Both the position numbers and the translations under genes were made by a program. This document shows positions 1 to 8,909 of a stretch of 64,000 nt of DNA, one piece after another. The notes beneath the pieces are model-generated. The model had not been told where the DNA came from and did not search any database. It saw only the letters and a program-made list of their open reading frames with translations. Position 1 is the first letter of the stretch. The number at the start of each line of letters is the position of its first letter. Origin of the DNA: Sorangium cellulosum So0157-2 (GTDB lineage: Bacteria > Myxococcota_A > Polyangia > Polyangiales > Polyangiaceae); assembly GCF_000418325.1 (NCBI RefSeq), contig NC_021658.1:12752501-12816500 (forward strand), written 5' to 3'.

Positions 1-31
1 CGCGCCACGCGAGAAAGGTGCCTCCTTATTC

Positions 32-1519
32 ATGCAAAGAACATCGTTCCTGTACGCGCTGGCCAGCCTCGCGATCGGGGCTTGCACCCTCGACACCGGG
101 ACCTCGGGATCCGGGGATGACGGTCCGCTCGGCGTGGCGGCGCAGTCGCTCGTCACCGATTGCGATTACCTGAATCCGACGCTCTGGCCGCCGCTCCCGC
201 TGCCCGTCGACTTCGACCGCGAGCTGCTCATCCGCGATGTCGCCGTCGTCGACGACGTCTGCCGCACCACCTGGTCTGGCTCCTGTCCCTCCGGCGGCAC
301 CCCGGCCGCGTGGACCTTCGGCATGCTCATGCGCCAGATGGCCGGCGCGACGCCCGTCCACGAGTTCGTGGCCGAGTGGCTGCACGCGTGGGAGGTGCCG
401 AACGTCGTCAACGGCTTCCCCATGCCGGCGCGGCCGGGCATCCGGCCCACGCTCATCGACCCGTGGCTCATCGCCAGCGGCTGCGCCCCGGGGGCGCCCA
501 TCGTCGGCCCGGGCGCCTGTCCGCTCGACATCACACAGGCGCCCTTCCGCCTGCTCGCGATCCTCAACCGCGCCGATCTGCAGGACCCCTCCCCGCTCTA
601 CGGCGGCCCTCCGAGCGCCGGCGAGGTGCGCTTCGTCTTCGGCCTCGTCGATCTGCCGAGCGGCGGCCCGCTCCCGGCCACGGTCATCCTCGAGTACGGC
701 CTCCCGTCGCAGCGCGGCGGGGCTCCGGCCACGACCTTCGACTGGGCAAACGCGTTTCACAAGCTGAGCGACCCGTCCCTCGGGCCGATCGGCTCGCCCG
801 CGTACCTCGCTCACCTCGAGTCGCTGCTCACCGACATCACCTCGCCGGGGGCAGAGCCCGGCGCGCTCAACTTCGGCAGCGCCATCGCCCAGGTGCGCAC
901 CAACGAGATCATCTTCGGGCCCGACTGGAAGCTCCGCGAGAGCACGCTCCAGCAGGTCGGCCTCGGGCCGAACGCCGCGCTGCTCGTGCCGGACACGACC
1001 AAGCAGACGCCGGACGACAGCCTGAACGCGTCGGGCGCGCTCGACGGCTACCTCGACGCCAACGCGCTCTGGACCGGCTCGCCCAACCTGATCGACTTCA
1101 CCCAGACGCCGGTCCCCGTCCCGCTGCTCGGCGGCGAATCGACCTCGCCCCCGCCCGGGCCGGGGCCGTTCTGGGATCACACGCCGACGACGCCGCTCCA
1201 GGCCATCGAGCGCCACCATTTCGCGCTCGCCACGTGCAACGGCTGCCACAGCCCGACCGAGCTGGCGACGCCGTTCACGCACATCGACCCGCGGCCGCCG
1301 GGCGCGCAGTCCGGCCTCTCGCCGTTCCTTTCGTCACCGCCCATCCCCGCCGGCGGGGCCGTCGGCCTGCCCGCCCCGGGCACCGAGCTCACCGTGCCGG
1401 ATCCCGCGGGCACGGGCGCCATGTTCTCGTACCACGAGCCGTGGCGCCGGGTCTGCGAGACGACGCGGATCCTCAACGGTGTGGCCGCGCCGTTCACGCG
1501 GGCCAACGGCGCGCACTGA
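32..1519 (+). CDS. Secreted lipoprotein with a CxxCH motif, unknown function
   Basis: A 495-residue protein that opens with a lipoprotein signal peptide: Arg near the N-terminus, a hydrophobic stretch, then the lipobox IGAC with Cys at about residue 18. It should be lipid-anchored in the envelope. Near residue 402 it carries CNGCH, the CxxCH pattern of covalent heme attachment in c-type cytochromes, followed by a Thr/His/Pro-rich segment. No second heme motif or recognisable enzyme domain is seen, so heme binding is only a possibility. Similar lipoproteins with a late CNGCH are, from memory, frequent in large myxobacterial genomes. The ATG at 32 is the first in frame and is preceded by GAGAAAGG. 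The gene converges on the histidine kinase gene. Confidence 0.75.
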   Translation: MQRTSFLYALASLAIGACTLDTGTSGSGDDGPLGVAAQSLVTDCDYLNPTLWPPLPLPVDFDRELLIRDVAVVDDVCRTTWSGSCPSGGTPAAWTFGMLMRQMAGATPVHEFVAEWLHAWEVPNVVNGFPMPARPGIRPTLIDPWLIASGCAPGAPIVGPGACPLDITQAPFRLLAILNRADLQDPSPLYGGPPSAGEVRFVFGLVDLPSGGPLPATVILEYGLPSQRGGAPATTFDWANAFHKLSDPSLGPIGSPAYLAHLESLLTDITSPGAEPGALNFGSAIAQVRTNEIIFGPDWKLRESTLQQVGLGPNAALLVPDTTKQTPDDSLNASGALDGYLDANALWTGSPNLIDFTQTPVPVPLLGGESTSPPPGPGPFWDHTPTTPLQAIERHHFALATCNGCHSPTELATPFTHIDPRPPGAQSGLSPFLSSPPIPAGGAVGLPAPGTELTVPDPAGTGAMFSYHEPWRRVCETTRILNGVAAPFTRANGAH

Positions 1520-1529
1520 CCTCGTCGCC

Positions 1530-1561
1530 GACCGGTACCGATCACTGACCAGGTACCGGTC
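1530..1561. terminator. Inverted repeat between convergent genes, probable bidirectional terminator
   Basis: A perfect 10-bp inverted repeat, GACCGGTACC at 1530-1539 and GGTACCGGTC at 1552-1561, flanks a 12-base loop. It sits in the 54-bp gap between the stop codons of two convergent genes. There is no T-run, so it is a terminator by position and stem only. Confidence 0.5.
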
Positions 1562-1573
1562 ACGGACCAGGCC

Positions 1574-3166
1574 TCACCCCGCCGCCTCCGCCGCCCGCGC
1601 GGGCCACCGCGCCTCGAAGCGCGCCCCGCCGCCCGGGGCGCGGTCGTAGCGCAGCGCGCCCCCGTGCCGCTCCAGCCAGCGCGCCGCCACGGCCAGGCCG
1701 AGCCCCGTGCCCGGGTGCTTCGCGTCGCGCCCCCGCCCCGTCACGAACGGCTGGAACAGCATCCCCTCGATCTCGGCCGGCACCCCCGGGCCGTTGTCCT
1801 CCACGCGCACGATCACCGAGCCGCCCTCGCGCGCGACCACCGCCCGGATCCGCCCCTCGGCGACCCCGTCGAGGGCGATGGCCGCGTTCTGCAGCAGCGC
1901 CGTCGCGACGTCGAGGAAGGCGCCGCGGTCGGCCTCCACGAAGATCGGCCCTCCCGCCTCGGGCGCGATCTCGATGGGCGGCGCGCCCTCGCCGACGATC
2001 TGCCGGACGTGGCTCGCCGCGAGCCGCAGCGTGGAGAGCGCGTCGACCTCGCTCACCTCGAGCGGCCGCGGGCGGCTGTAGCGGAGCAGGTCGTCGAGGA
2101 ACCGCCTCGCCCGGTCGACCTGGCCGCGCAGCGAGGCCACGGTCTCGGGCCTCGCGCCCTGCCGCTCGAGCAGCTTCGTCTGCGCGGCGATGACCCCGAG
2201 CGGATTGCGGATCTCGTGCGCCACCGCGCTGGCGAGGCGCCCGAGCTCGGCGAGCCGCTCGGCGTGGTCGGCGCGCACCTCGACGCGCTCGATCTCGTCG
2301 GCGAGGTCGCGGACGCCGATGGGCCGCTCGAACAGCCGGCGCCCGAGGTGCTCCACGACGAGCAGGCGCAGCGGATCGGACGGGAGCGCGACGAGGAAGA
2401 TCACGAAGACGAGCCAGGGGAGCGACGCGCCGCCGCCGGGCGCGAGCGCGGGCAGGACCTTGAAGAAGACCATGAGCCCGAGCGACGAGACGAGCGCCGT
2501 GAGGCCGGCGTAGGCGAGCCCCTGCGCGAAGACGCGGCGGGAGCGCCCCAGCTCGCCGATGAGCGCGGCGTAGGCCACGAGCAGGATGGCGAGGAGCAGG
2601 ACCGGCGCGCCGAGGAGCACGTCCCCGAGCCCATGCACGCGCAGCACCACGAGGAAGCCGCCCCCGAGCGTCGCGAGCACGCTGCCGAAGAAGAGCGCGG
2701 CGATGCGCCGCCGGAGGAGGCCCTGGGCCGCGAGCGCGGCGCGCCCGATCTGGACCTCGAGCGCGATCGCGGCGGCGCCCATGACGGCGGCGAGCGGGAG
2801 GAACAGCGGGCCCGGCGAGCGGGCGGCGGGGCCGTAGAGCAGGCGCGGGGAGACGGCCCCGAGCAGCGCCACCGCGGCGCTGACGCCGTAGGCCACGGCG
2901 ACGGGGCGGCGCGAGGCGCCGGCGACGTCGGCGTAGGCGTGGGCGAGGCCCGCGGCGACGATGATCCCGCTCGGGAGGACGCGCTCGGCGAGGGCGGCCG
3001 TGCCGTCGGTCTCGAGCAGGATGAGCCCCGTGACCCAGAAGGCGAGGAAGAAGCAGAGGGCGACGAGGCCGCGGCCCACGTTGCGCCCGAGGCGCAGCGC
3101 GGTGACGCCGACGGTCACGGCCACGGCCCAGAGCGGGTAATACGCGAGAGCGACCAGCGGTCTCAT
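1574..3166 (-). CDS. Membrane sensor histidine kinase
   Basis: A 530-residue two-component sensor kinase. The first ~265 residues are a multi-pass membrane domain with roughly eight hydrophobic helices and no obvious extracytoplasmic ligand domain. A HisKA domain follows with the H-box AVAHEIRNPLG; the phosphoacceptor His is near residue 317. The catalytic ATPase domain has an N-box (LLQNAAIALDG, ~423), a G1 box (VEDNGPGVP, ~457) and a G2 box (GTGLGLAVAARW, ~488). All residues expected for autophosphorylation are present. No response regulator gene is adjacent, so it is an orphan sensor here, as is common in myxobacteria. The ATG at 3166 begins directly before the first membrane helix. Confidence 0.9.
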   Translation of the reverse strand: MRPLVALAYYPLWAVAVTVGVTALRLGRNVGRGLVALCFFLAFWVTGLILLETDGTAALAERVLPSGIIVAAGLAHAYADVAGASRRPVAVAYGVSAAVALLGAVSPRLLYGPAARSPGPLFLPLAAVMGAAAIALEVQIGRAALAAQGLLRRRIAALFFGSVLATLGGGFLVVLRVHGLGDVLLGAPVLLLAILLVAYAALIGELGRSRRVFAQGLAYAGLTALVSSLGLMVFFKVLPALAPGGGASLPWLVFVIFLVALPSDPLRLLVVEHLGRRLFERPIGVRDLADEIERVEVRADHAERLAELGRLASAVAHEIRNPLGVIAAQTKLLERQGARPETVASLRGQVDRARRFLDDLLRYSRPRPLEVSEVDALSTLRLAASHVRQIVGEGAPPIEIAPEAGGPIFVEADRGAFLDVATALLQNAAIALDGVAEGRIRAVVAREGGSVIVRVEDNGPGVPAEIEGMLFQPFVTGRGRDAKHPGTGLGLAVAARWLERHGGALRYDRAPGGGARFEARWPARAAEAAG

Positions 3167-3232
3167 GGGGCCTCGGCGATCCGGTGGCCGGCACGATAAC
3201 GCTGGAGGCAGCGGGGAAGCGAGGTACTCGCC

Positions 3233-5317
3233 TCAGTGCACCCGCATACCCGGCTTGGCCCCCGAGTCGGGCGCCAAGAGGTGCACCGTCTCGTCCCCGG
3301 CCGCGAGCACCATCCCCTCGCTGAGGCCGAACTTCATCTTCCGCGGCGCCAGGTTGGCGCACACGATGACGAGCCTCCCCATCAGGTCTTCCGGCTTGTA
3401 ATACGCCTTGATCCCGGCGAACACGGTACGCCGCGCCTCGCCGCCGAGCGAGACGGTCAGCTTGAGCAGCTTCTTCGCCTCGGGCACGTGCTCCGCCGCG
3501 ACGATGCGCGCCACGCGCAGGTCGACCTTGGTGAAGTCGTCGATCGTGCACTCCGGCGCGAGCGGCTCCTTGGCGAGCGCCGCGCCGTCGTCCTCCGCGG
3601 CCGCGCCCCCGCCCGCCGCCGCCGGCGCTTCCGCCGCCACCGGCGCTCCCGTCGCCGCCGCCGCTCCCGCCGCCTCCGCCGCCTCCGCCGGACGGCCCTC
3701 CGCGATCATCTTCTCCACCGCACCCGGATCGACCCGCTTCATGAGGTGCTCATACGCGGCCACCGGCGTCCCCACAAGCGGCGTCTTCGCGAGCTCCCAC
3801 CGGTCCATGGGGCACCCGAGCAGCCGCGCCACGTCGTCGGCGAGCTTCGGCAGCACCGGCGCCAGGTAGATCACGATCTGCCGGAACAGGTTGAGCGCCA
3901 CGGTGCACACCGCCTGCACCTCGGCCTTCTTCTCCGGCTGCTTCGCGAGCGCCCACGGCTGCATCCGATCGACATACTCGTTCGCCCGATCCGCCAGCGA
4001 CACGATGATCCTCGTCGCCCGCGCGTAATCGAACGCCGCATACGCCGCCCCGATCGCGTCCGCCTCCGCCGCGGCCGCCGCGAACAGCCCCCCGTCGTCC
4101 GGATAGGCCGCCGACAGGCCCGTCTGGGCCACGAAGCGCGACGACCGGCTCGCCAGGTTCACCACCTTGTTCACGAGCTCGGCGTTCACCTTGTTCACGA
4201 GCTCTTCCAGGTTCAGATCGATGTCGTCGACCTTCGAGCTCAGCTTGCTCGCGTAGTAATAGCGGAGGTACGCCGGGTCGAGGTGCTTCAGGTACGTCGA
4301 GGCCAGCACGAACGTGCCTTTGCTCTTCGACATCTTCTCCCCGTTCACCGTGAGGAACCCGTGCACCTGCACGCGGGAAGGCAGCGAGAAGCGCGCGGCC
4401 CGCAGCATCGCCGGCCAGAAGAGCGTGTGGAAATAGACGATGTCCTTCCCGATGACGTGGACGATCTCTGTCTCCTCGGATCGCCACCAGTCGTCGAACG
4501 CCTCGCCCTCCCGGTCGCACCACTCCTTGCTCGCGGCCATGTACCCGATCGGCGCGTCGAACCAGACGTACCAGTAGTTCCCGGGCGCGTCGGGGATCTC
4601 GAACCCGAAGTACGGCGCCGGGCGCGACACGTCCCAGTCGCGGAGCGGCTCCGACAGGAAGTGGCCCGCCAGGTAGTTCGCGATCTCCTTCGGCATCCGG
4701 CCCTCGCCCTGCGTCCAGGTCGAGAGGAACGGCCGCTCCGGCTCGATGGCCACCATGAGGTGCTGCGCGCTCCGCACCTCGGGCCGCGCGCCCGTGAGCG
4801 CGCTCCGCGGCTCGACGAGATCCGTGGCGGCGTAGGTCGAGCCGCACCGGTCGCAGCTGTCGCCGTACTGGTCCTCCGCCCCGCACTTCGGGCAAGTGCC
4901 CTTGACGAACCGATCCGCCAGGAACATGCCCTCCTTCGGATCGAAGAGCTGCGTGACGTCCTTCGTGGTCACCATCCCGCGCTCGCGCAAGGACGCCCAG
5001 ATCTGCTCGCACAGCGCCCGGTTCGCGGGCGAGTTCGTGCTGCCGTAATGGTCGAACCGGATCTGGAACGCCGCGAAATCGCGCTGGTGCGCCGCGCTCA
5101 TGTCGGCGATGACGTCGGCCTCGCTCCGCCCCTCCTGCCGCGCGCGGATCATGATGGCCGTGCCGTGGGTGTCGTCGGCGCACAGGTAAATGCACCGACG
5201 CCCGGCCATGCGCCAGTAGCGCGCGAAGATGTCCGTCTGCGTGTACTCGACGAGGTGGCCGATATGGATGTGCCCGTTGGCGTAGGGCAGCGCGCTGGTG
5301 AGCAGGAGCCTCTTCAT
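3233..5317 (-). CDS. metG: Methionine-tRNA ligase
   Basis: MetG charges tRNA-Met with methionine in the cytoplasm. The class I signature appears as YANGHIHIGH (residues ~12-21) and KMSKSKG (~329). A zinc-binding knuckle with two CxxC pairs (CPKCG and CDRCG) lies near 144-162. The C-terminal ~100 residues (VDLRVARIVAAEHVPEAKKL onward) form the Trbp111-like tRNA-binding/dimerization domain, joined by an Ala-rich linker at ~560-590. At 694 residues it is close to the usual length of the two-domain form. The start is set at the ATG at 5317 because MKRLLLTSALPYANG is the conserved N-terminus; 34 further codons upstream are open but unlike the family. Confidence 0.96.
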   Translation of the reverse strand: MKRLLLTSALPYANGHIHIGHLVEYTQTDIFARYWRMAGRRCIYLCADDTHGTAIMIRARQEGRSEADVIADMSAAHQRDFAAFQIRFDHYGSTNSPANRALCEQIWASLRERGMVTTKDVTQLFDPKEGMFLADRFVKGTCPKCGAEDQYGDSCDRCGSTYAATDLVEPRSALTGARPEVRSAQHLMVAIEPERPFLSTWTQGEGRMPKEIANYLAGHFLSEPLRDWDVSRPAPYFGFEIPDAPGNYWYVWFDAPIGYMAASKEWCDREGEAFDDWWRSEETEIVHVIGKDIVYFHTLFWPAMLRAARFSLPSRVQVHGFLTVNGEKMSKSKGTFVLASTYLKHLDPAYLRYYYASKLSSKVDDIDLNLEELVNKVNAELVNKVVNLASRSSRFVAQTGLSAAYPDDGGLFAAAAAEADAIGAAYAAFDYARATRIIVSLADRANEYVDRMQPWALAKQPEKKAEVQAVCTVALNLFRQIVIYLAPVLPKLADDVARLLGCPMDRWELAKTPLVGTPVAAYEHLMKRVDPGAVEKMIAEGRPAEAAEAAGAAAATGAPVAAEAPAAAGGGAAAEDDGAALAKEPLAPECTIDDFTKVDLRVARIVAAEHVPEAKKLLKLTVSLGGEARRTVFAGIKAYYKPEDLMGRLVIVCANLAPRKMKFGLSEGMVLAAGDETVHLLAPDSGAKPGMRVH

Positions 5318-5820
5318 GCTGCGCCGGACTTTGCACGAGATCCCCGCCGGAGGCGAGCGCCGATGCGGCCTGGCGGCGGGCTGCTGCGCGGCCAGCAGCC
5401 CGCCGCCCCGCGCGGACACGACTCCGGGCCTCGGCCGAGATCCAGCCTTTCGGGACGATCGTGGAGTATCGCGCTCGCTCGACGAAGCGGCGCGGGGCGA
5501 GCGGCGAGGCGCTCACTCCGATCCTGGCCGACGCCCTCGTCCTCCGCGATCTCCACGAGAGGCGCCGCTGGCAGGTGTCCGGGCCGCCCTGCCACCCGCA
5601 GCGACTGCGCCCCGATAAGCCTCTCGAGGAGCAGACAGCGCCCATCGACCTGCTCGGCGACGTGCGGTTCGCCTCGCCCCTCGTCGATACGCCCCTCGTC
5701 CGCGCCACACGAGCCCCGGCCCGCCTCCCCTCCCCGTCCGGGCCGACCCCGAAAATCGACCGGGCGCGCGTAACCTTTCCGGACCCCCGATCGTGATACC
5801 GCCAGGAAAGGGAAACTGTG
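5318..5820. other. Divergent intergenic region, no gene supported
   Basis: A 503-bp gap between the divergent metG and FAD-oxidoreductase genes. It must hold both promoters. Open frames here show no family resemblance and are typical GC-rich background. The only clear signal is the ribosome-binding site AGGAAAGGG at 5804-5812, which serves the downstream gene. Confidence 0.5.
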
Positions 5821-7116
5821 ATGGAACGCACAAAAGATGTGGTGGTGGTCGGCGGCGGGCTCGCGGGGCTCGCCGCGGCGGCGTACCTGGGGCGGGCGGG
5901 CCGGTCGGTCGCCGTGATCGAGAAGGCGCACGCGCCGGGCGGCCGCGCCGTCACGCAGGAGAGCCACGGCTTCTCGCTGAACCTCGGCGCCCACGCGCTC
6001 TACCGCGGCGGGCCGGCGCAGGAGGTGCTCCGCGAGCTCGGGGTCCGGTACACCGGCGCGCCGCCGCCCGGGTCGGGCGCGCTCGCGCTCGACCGCGGCG
6101 CCCTCCACACCCTGCCGTCCGGCGCCCTGTCGCTCCTCACGACGGGCCTCTTCGGCCTCGCCGCGAAGCTCGAGGTGGGCCGCGTCCTCGGCGGCCTCGC
6201 CGCGATGCGCCCCGCCCCGCTCGACGCGGTCCCGGTCTCGACCTGGCTCCGCGACGCCTTCCGGACGCCCGAGGTGCGCCGCTTCGTCGGCATGCTCGTC
6301 CGGCTGACGACCTACTGCGCCGACGCCGATCGCCAGAGCGCCGGCGCCGCGCTCGCCCAGGTGCAGCTCGCCCTGAGCCAGGGCGTGCTCTACCTCGACG
6401 GCGGCTGGCAGACGCTCGTCGACGGCCTGCGCGCCGCCGCGGCGGCGGCGGGCGTCGAGATCCTCACCGGCGCGCGGGCGACGCGCGTCGCCGCCGAGGG
6501 CGGCGCCGTCTCCTTCGTGGAGCTCGCGAACGGCGACCGCCTCCGCACGGGCGCCGCCCTCGTCGCCGCGAGCCCGCGCGCCGCCGCCGCGCTCGCGCCC
6601 GACGTCCCGGCGCTCGCCGCGTACGCCGAGCGCGCCGTCCCGGTCCGCGCTGCGTGCCTCGACGTCGCGCTGTCCCGGCTGCCCCGCCCGCGCTGCCGCG
6701 TCGTGCTCGGCATCGACCGCCCCCTCTACCTGTCGCTCCACTCCGAGGTCGCGCGCCTCGCCCCCCGGGGCGGCGCCCTGTTCCACGCCGTCCAGTACGG
6801 CCCCGAGCTCGCCGGCCGCGACCCCGAGCGCGAGCTCGAGGACCTCCTCGAGCGCGCGCAGCCGGGCTACCGCGGCGCGCTCGTCGAGCGGCGCTTCCTG
6901 CCCTCGCTCGTCGTCTCCAACGCCGTGGTCGCCGCCGAGGGGGGCGGCTACGCGGGGCGCCCCGGCGTCCGCGTCCCCGGGGTCGACGGGCTCTACGTCG
7001 CGGGCGACTGGGTCGGGCCGGCGGGCATGCTCGCCGACGCGAGCCTCGGCAGCGCGCGGGACGCCGCCGCGGCCCTCCTCGCGCGCGCGCGACGGACGCT
7101 CGACCGCGCGGCGTGA
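5821..7116 (+). CDS. FAD-dependent amine oxidase/phytoene desaturase-like oxidoreductase
   Basis: A 431-residue flavoprotein of the NAD(P)-binding Rossmann/amine-oxidase superfamily. The N-terminal dinucleotide-binding motif VVVGGGLAGLAAAAYL is followed by an acidic residue in VIEKAHAPGGRA, typical of FAD binding. The C-terminal FAD motif is GLYVAGDWVGP, followed by ASLGSARDAA. The layout matches phytoene-desaturase-like enzymes that act on hydrophobic substrates; the substrate cannot be read from sequence. The ATG at 5821 is preferred over the adjacent GTG at 5818 because AGGAAAGGG lies 8 bases upstream of it. The ECF41-like sigma gene starts 20 bp downstream, so the two probably form one transcript. 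A carotenoid cleavage oxygenase lies 43 kb away and is not linked. Confidence 0.85.
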   Translation: MERTKDVVVVGGGLAGLAAAAYLGRAGRSVAVIEKAHAPGGRAVTQESHGFSLNLGAHALYRGGPAQEVLRELGVRYTGAPPPGSGALALDRGALHTLPSGALSLLTTGLFGLAAKLEVGRVLGGLAAMRPAPLDAVPVSTWLRDAFRTPEVRRFVGMLVRLTTYCADADRQSAGAALAQVQLALSQGVLYLDGGWQTLVDGLRAAAAAAGVEILTGARATRVAAEGGAVSFVELANGDRLRTGAALVAASPRAAAALAPDVPALAAYAERAVPVRAACLDVALSRLPRPRCRVVLGIDRPLYLSLHSEVARLAPRGGALFHAVQYGPELAGRDPERELEDLLERAQPGYRGALVERRFLPSLVVSNAVVAAEGGGYAGRPGVRVPGVDGLYVAGDWVGPAGMLADASLGSARDAAAALLARARRTLDRAA

Positions 7117-7136
7117 CGGGGTTACCCGGGCGCTCC

Positions 7137-8120
7137 ATGAGCAGCTCCACGGCCTCCTCCGCTGCCCGCGCGGCGCTCGCCCCGCCGCCGAGCTTCGTCG
7201 CCGCGAGCTACCGCGAGCACGAGCGCTTCCTCTGGGCCCTCTGCTACCGGCTCACCGGCAGCGCCGCCGACGCGGACGACATCGTGCAGGAGACGTTCGT
7301 CCGCGCGCTGGAGCGCCCGCCCGCGCGCACGGACGAGCCCGTCCGGCCGTGGCTCGCGCGCGTCGCGCTCAACCTCGGTCGGGACGCCCTGCGGCGCCGC
7401 AAGCGCCGCGCCTACGACGGCCCGTGGCTCCCCTCGCCCATCGAGACGGAGCCCGAGCCGCCGTCGTTCGAGATCCCGGGCAAGGACGGCACCGAGGGCC
7501 GCTACGATCTGCTCGAGAGCGCGTCCTTCGCGTTCCTGATCGCGCTCGAGGCGCTCACCCCGCAGCAGCGCGCCGTGCTCCTGCTCCGCGACGTCTTCGA
7601 CTACTCGGTGCAGGAGACCGCCGACGCGCTCGGCCTGTCGGAGGCGAGCGTGAAGACGACGCACCACCGCGCCCGCCGCGCCCTCGAGCCGTACGAGCGC
7701 GAGCGCTGCCGCCCCTCGCCCGAGCTCGTCGAGCGGTCGGGCGCGGCGCTCGCGCGCTTCCTGCAAACCCTGGCGACGCAGGACGTCGCCGCCATCGAGG
7801 CCCTCCTCAGCGAGGGCGTCCGCGTCGTCAGCGACGCGAACGGCGAGTACACGGCCGCGCGCCGGATCGTCGTCGGCCCGAGCCGGGTCGCGCGGCTCTT
7901 CATCGGCCTGCTGCGGCACGAGGGCGGCGGAGACCTCCGCTACGAGAGCCGCCTCCTCAACGGCCTCGTCGGCCTCGTCGTCGAGCGCGGGGCCCCCGCC
8001 GACAAGGTGGCGCCCCGGTACGTCATCCGCTGCGACGTCGACGCGCGCGGCCGCATCGCGGCCATCCACATCGTGCTCGCCTCGCAGAAGCTGACGGCCA
8101 TCAGGGCCATCGCGCCGTGA
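7137..8120 (+). CDS. ECF41-like RNA polymerase sigma factor with SnoaL-like C-terminal domain
   Basis: A 327-residue extracytoplasmic-function sigma factor. Region 2 is at about 22-90 (YREHERFLWALCYRLTGS, then DADDIVQETFVRAL) and region 4 at about 145-200 (LTPQQRAVLLLRDVFDYS, then helix-turn-helix SEASVKTTHHRARRAL). The last ~120 residues resemble the SnoaL-like regulatory extension of the ECF41/SigJ group, in which the extension, not a separate anti-sigma factor, modulates activity. The family DGGGK-type motif appears here as DANGE. ECF41 genes are known to sit beside carboxymuconolactone decarboxylase, oxidoreductase or epimerase genes, which fits the upstream flavoprotein. The ATG at 7137 was chosen; a GTG at 7113 that overlaps the previous stop is the alternative. 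Confidence 0.88.
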   Translation: MSSSTASSAARAALAPPPSFVAASYREHERFLWALCYRLTGSAADADDIVQETFVRALERPPARTDEPVRPWLARVALNLGRDALRRRKRRAYDGPWLPSPIETEPEPPSFEIPGKDGTEGRYDLLESASFAFLIALEALTPQQRAVLLLRDVFDYSVQETADALGLSEASVKTTHHRARRALEPYERERCRPSPELVERSGAALARFLQTLATQDVAAIEALLSEGVRVVSDANGEYTAARRIVVGPSRVARLFIGLLRHEGGGDLRYESRLLNGLVGLVVERGAPADKVAPRYVIRCDVDARGRIAAIHIVLASQKLTAIRAIAP

Positions 8121-8283
8121 GCGCCGCGGCGAGATCGAGGGCGCGCGGCGGGGAGACAGCCCCTGCCGGCCGAGCACTGGAGTGAGTCATGTTGCGAGGC
8201 GTGCTTCGGCCGGCGAAGTGAATTCTGTCGCACCAACATAGCGCCGGCGGACGCTCATGTCCACGGCGGAACAGGCCGCTCGC

Positions 8284-8616
8284 TCAGGCGGTCTTGCCCC
8301 CGCCCTGCGCCCGTTCCTTGTGCGCCTCTTGGATGAAGTGGCGAACCTCTTTATCGATGGCGGCGATCGCCACTCCCTTGAACGGGCGCAGGAGGAACGG
8401 CACGTCGAGATCGACGTCCACGGCGCCGGGGCGCAGCTCCATGCTGCCTTTCAGCTTGACCCCCTTCACCGAGAAGCCGAGCTCGGCGCGCTTCTCGTCG
8501 CGCCACACGAGGAACGGCTCGTACTCCGCGTACCGCTCTCGGTACTGCGCGATCGCTCGTTCGGTGGCCACCTTCGCCTCGCTGTCGTTCAGGTCGTGCT
8601 CAATCGTGTGCTTCAT
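8284..8616 (-). CDS. Polyhydroxyalkanoic acid system family protein
   Basis: A 110-residue soluble protein resembling the small polyhydroxyalkanoic-acid-system family. It starts MKHTIEHDL, has a central β-rich part with GVKLKGSMELRPGAVDVDLD, and ends with the family-like FLLRPFKG followed by a basic helix. The family is about 90-110 residues and is named for genomic association with PHA granule genes; its biochemical role is not established. No PHA synthase or phasin gene is present in this window. The ATG at 8616 matches the family start; upstream codons are open but unlike the family. The gene is divergent from the membrane protein at 8910. Confidence 0.75.
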   Translation of the reverse strand: MKHTIEHDLNDSEAKVATERAIAQYRERYAEYEPFLVWRDEKRAELGFSVKGVKLKGSMELRPGAVDVDLDVPFLLRPFKGVAIAAIDKEVRHFIQEAHKERAQGGGKTA

Positions 8617-8909
8617 GATGGAACCTCGCAGTTCGTTGGGGGGCACATCGCGAGAACCGGCCCGGTTACCGTCCGCCGGGGGCGTCCGCTCGCGGGCGCG
8701 GCGCCCGGCCGATTTCCATCGGTGAGATATCACGGATGCGCGGCGCTCGAGGGCCTCCGGCGCGCGATTGACTCACTTCGGTGCTCTGTGGCATTTCGCC
8801 ACGAGGCGGAATTGCAGGTTTTTGTGGGCTCTCGCGCGTGCGCGCTGGGCTCGGGCGCATGCGGCGCGACGGACCGGGGGCGGGCACCGGCGATGCAAAG
8901 CGCCCTCTC

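Noticed and set aside
5293..5819. Small plus-strand gene in the metG upstream region
   Set aside because: Open frames overlap each other in several phases, have no ribosome-binding site and resemble no family.
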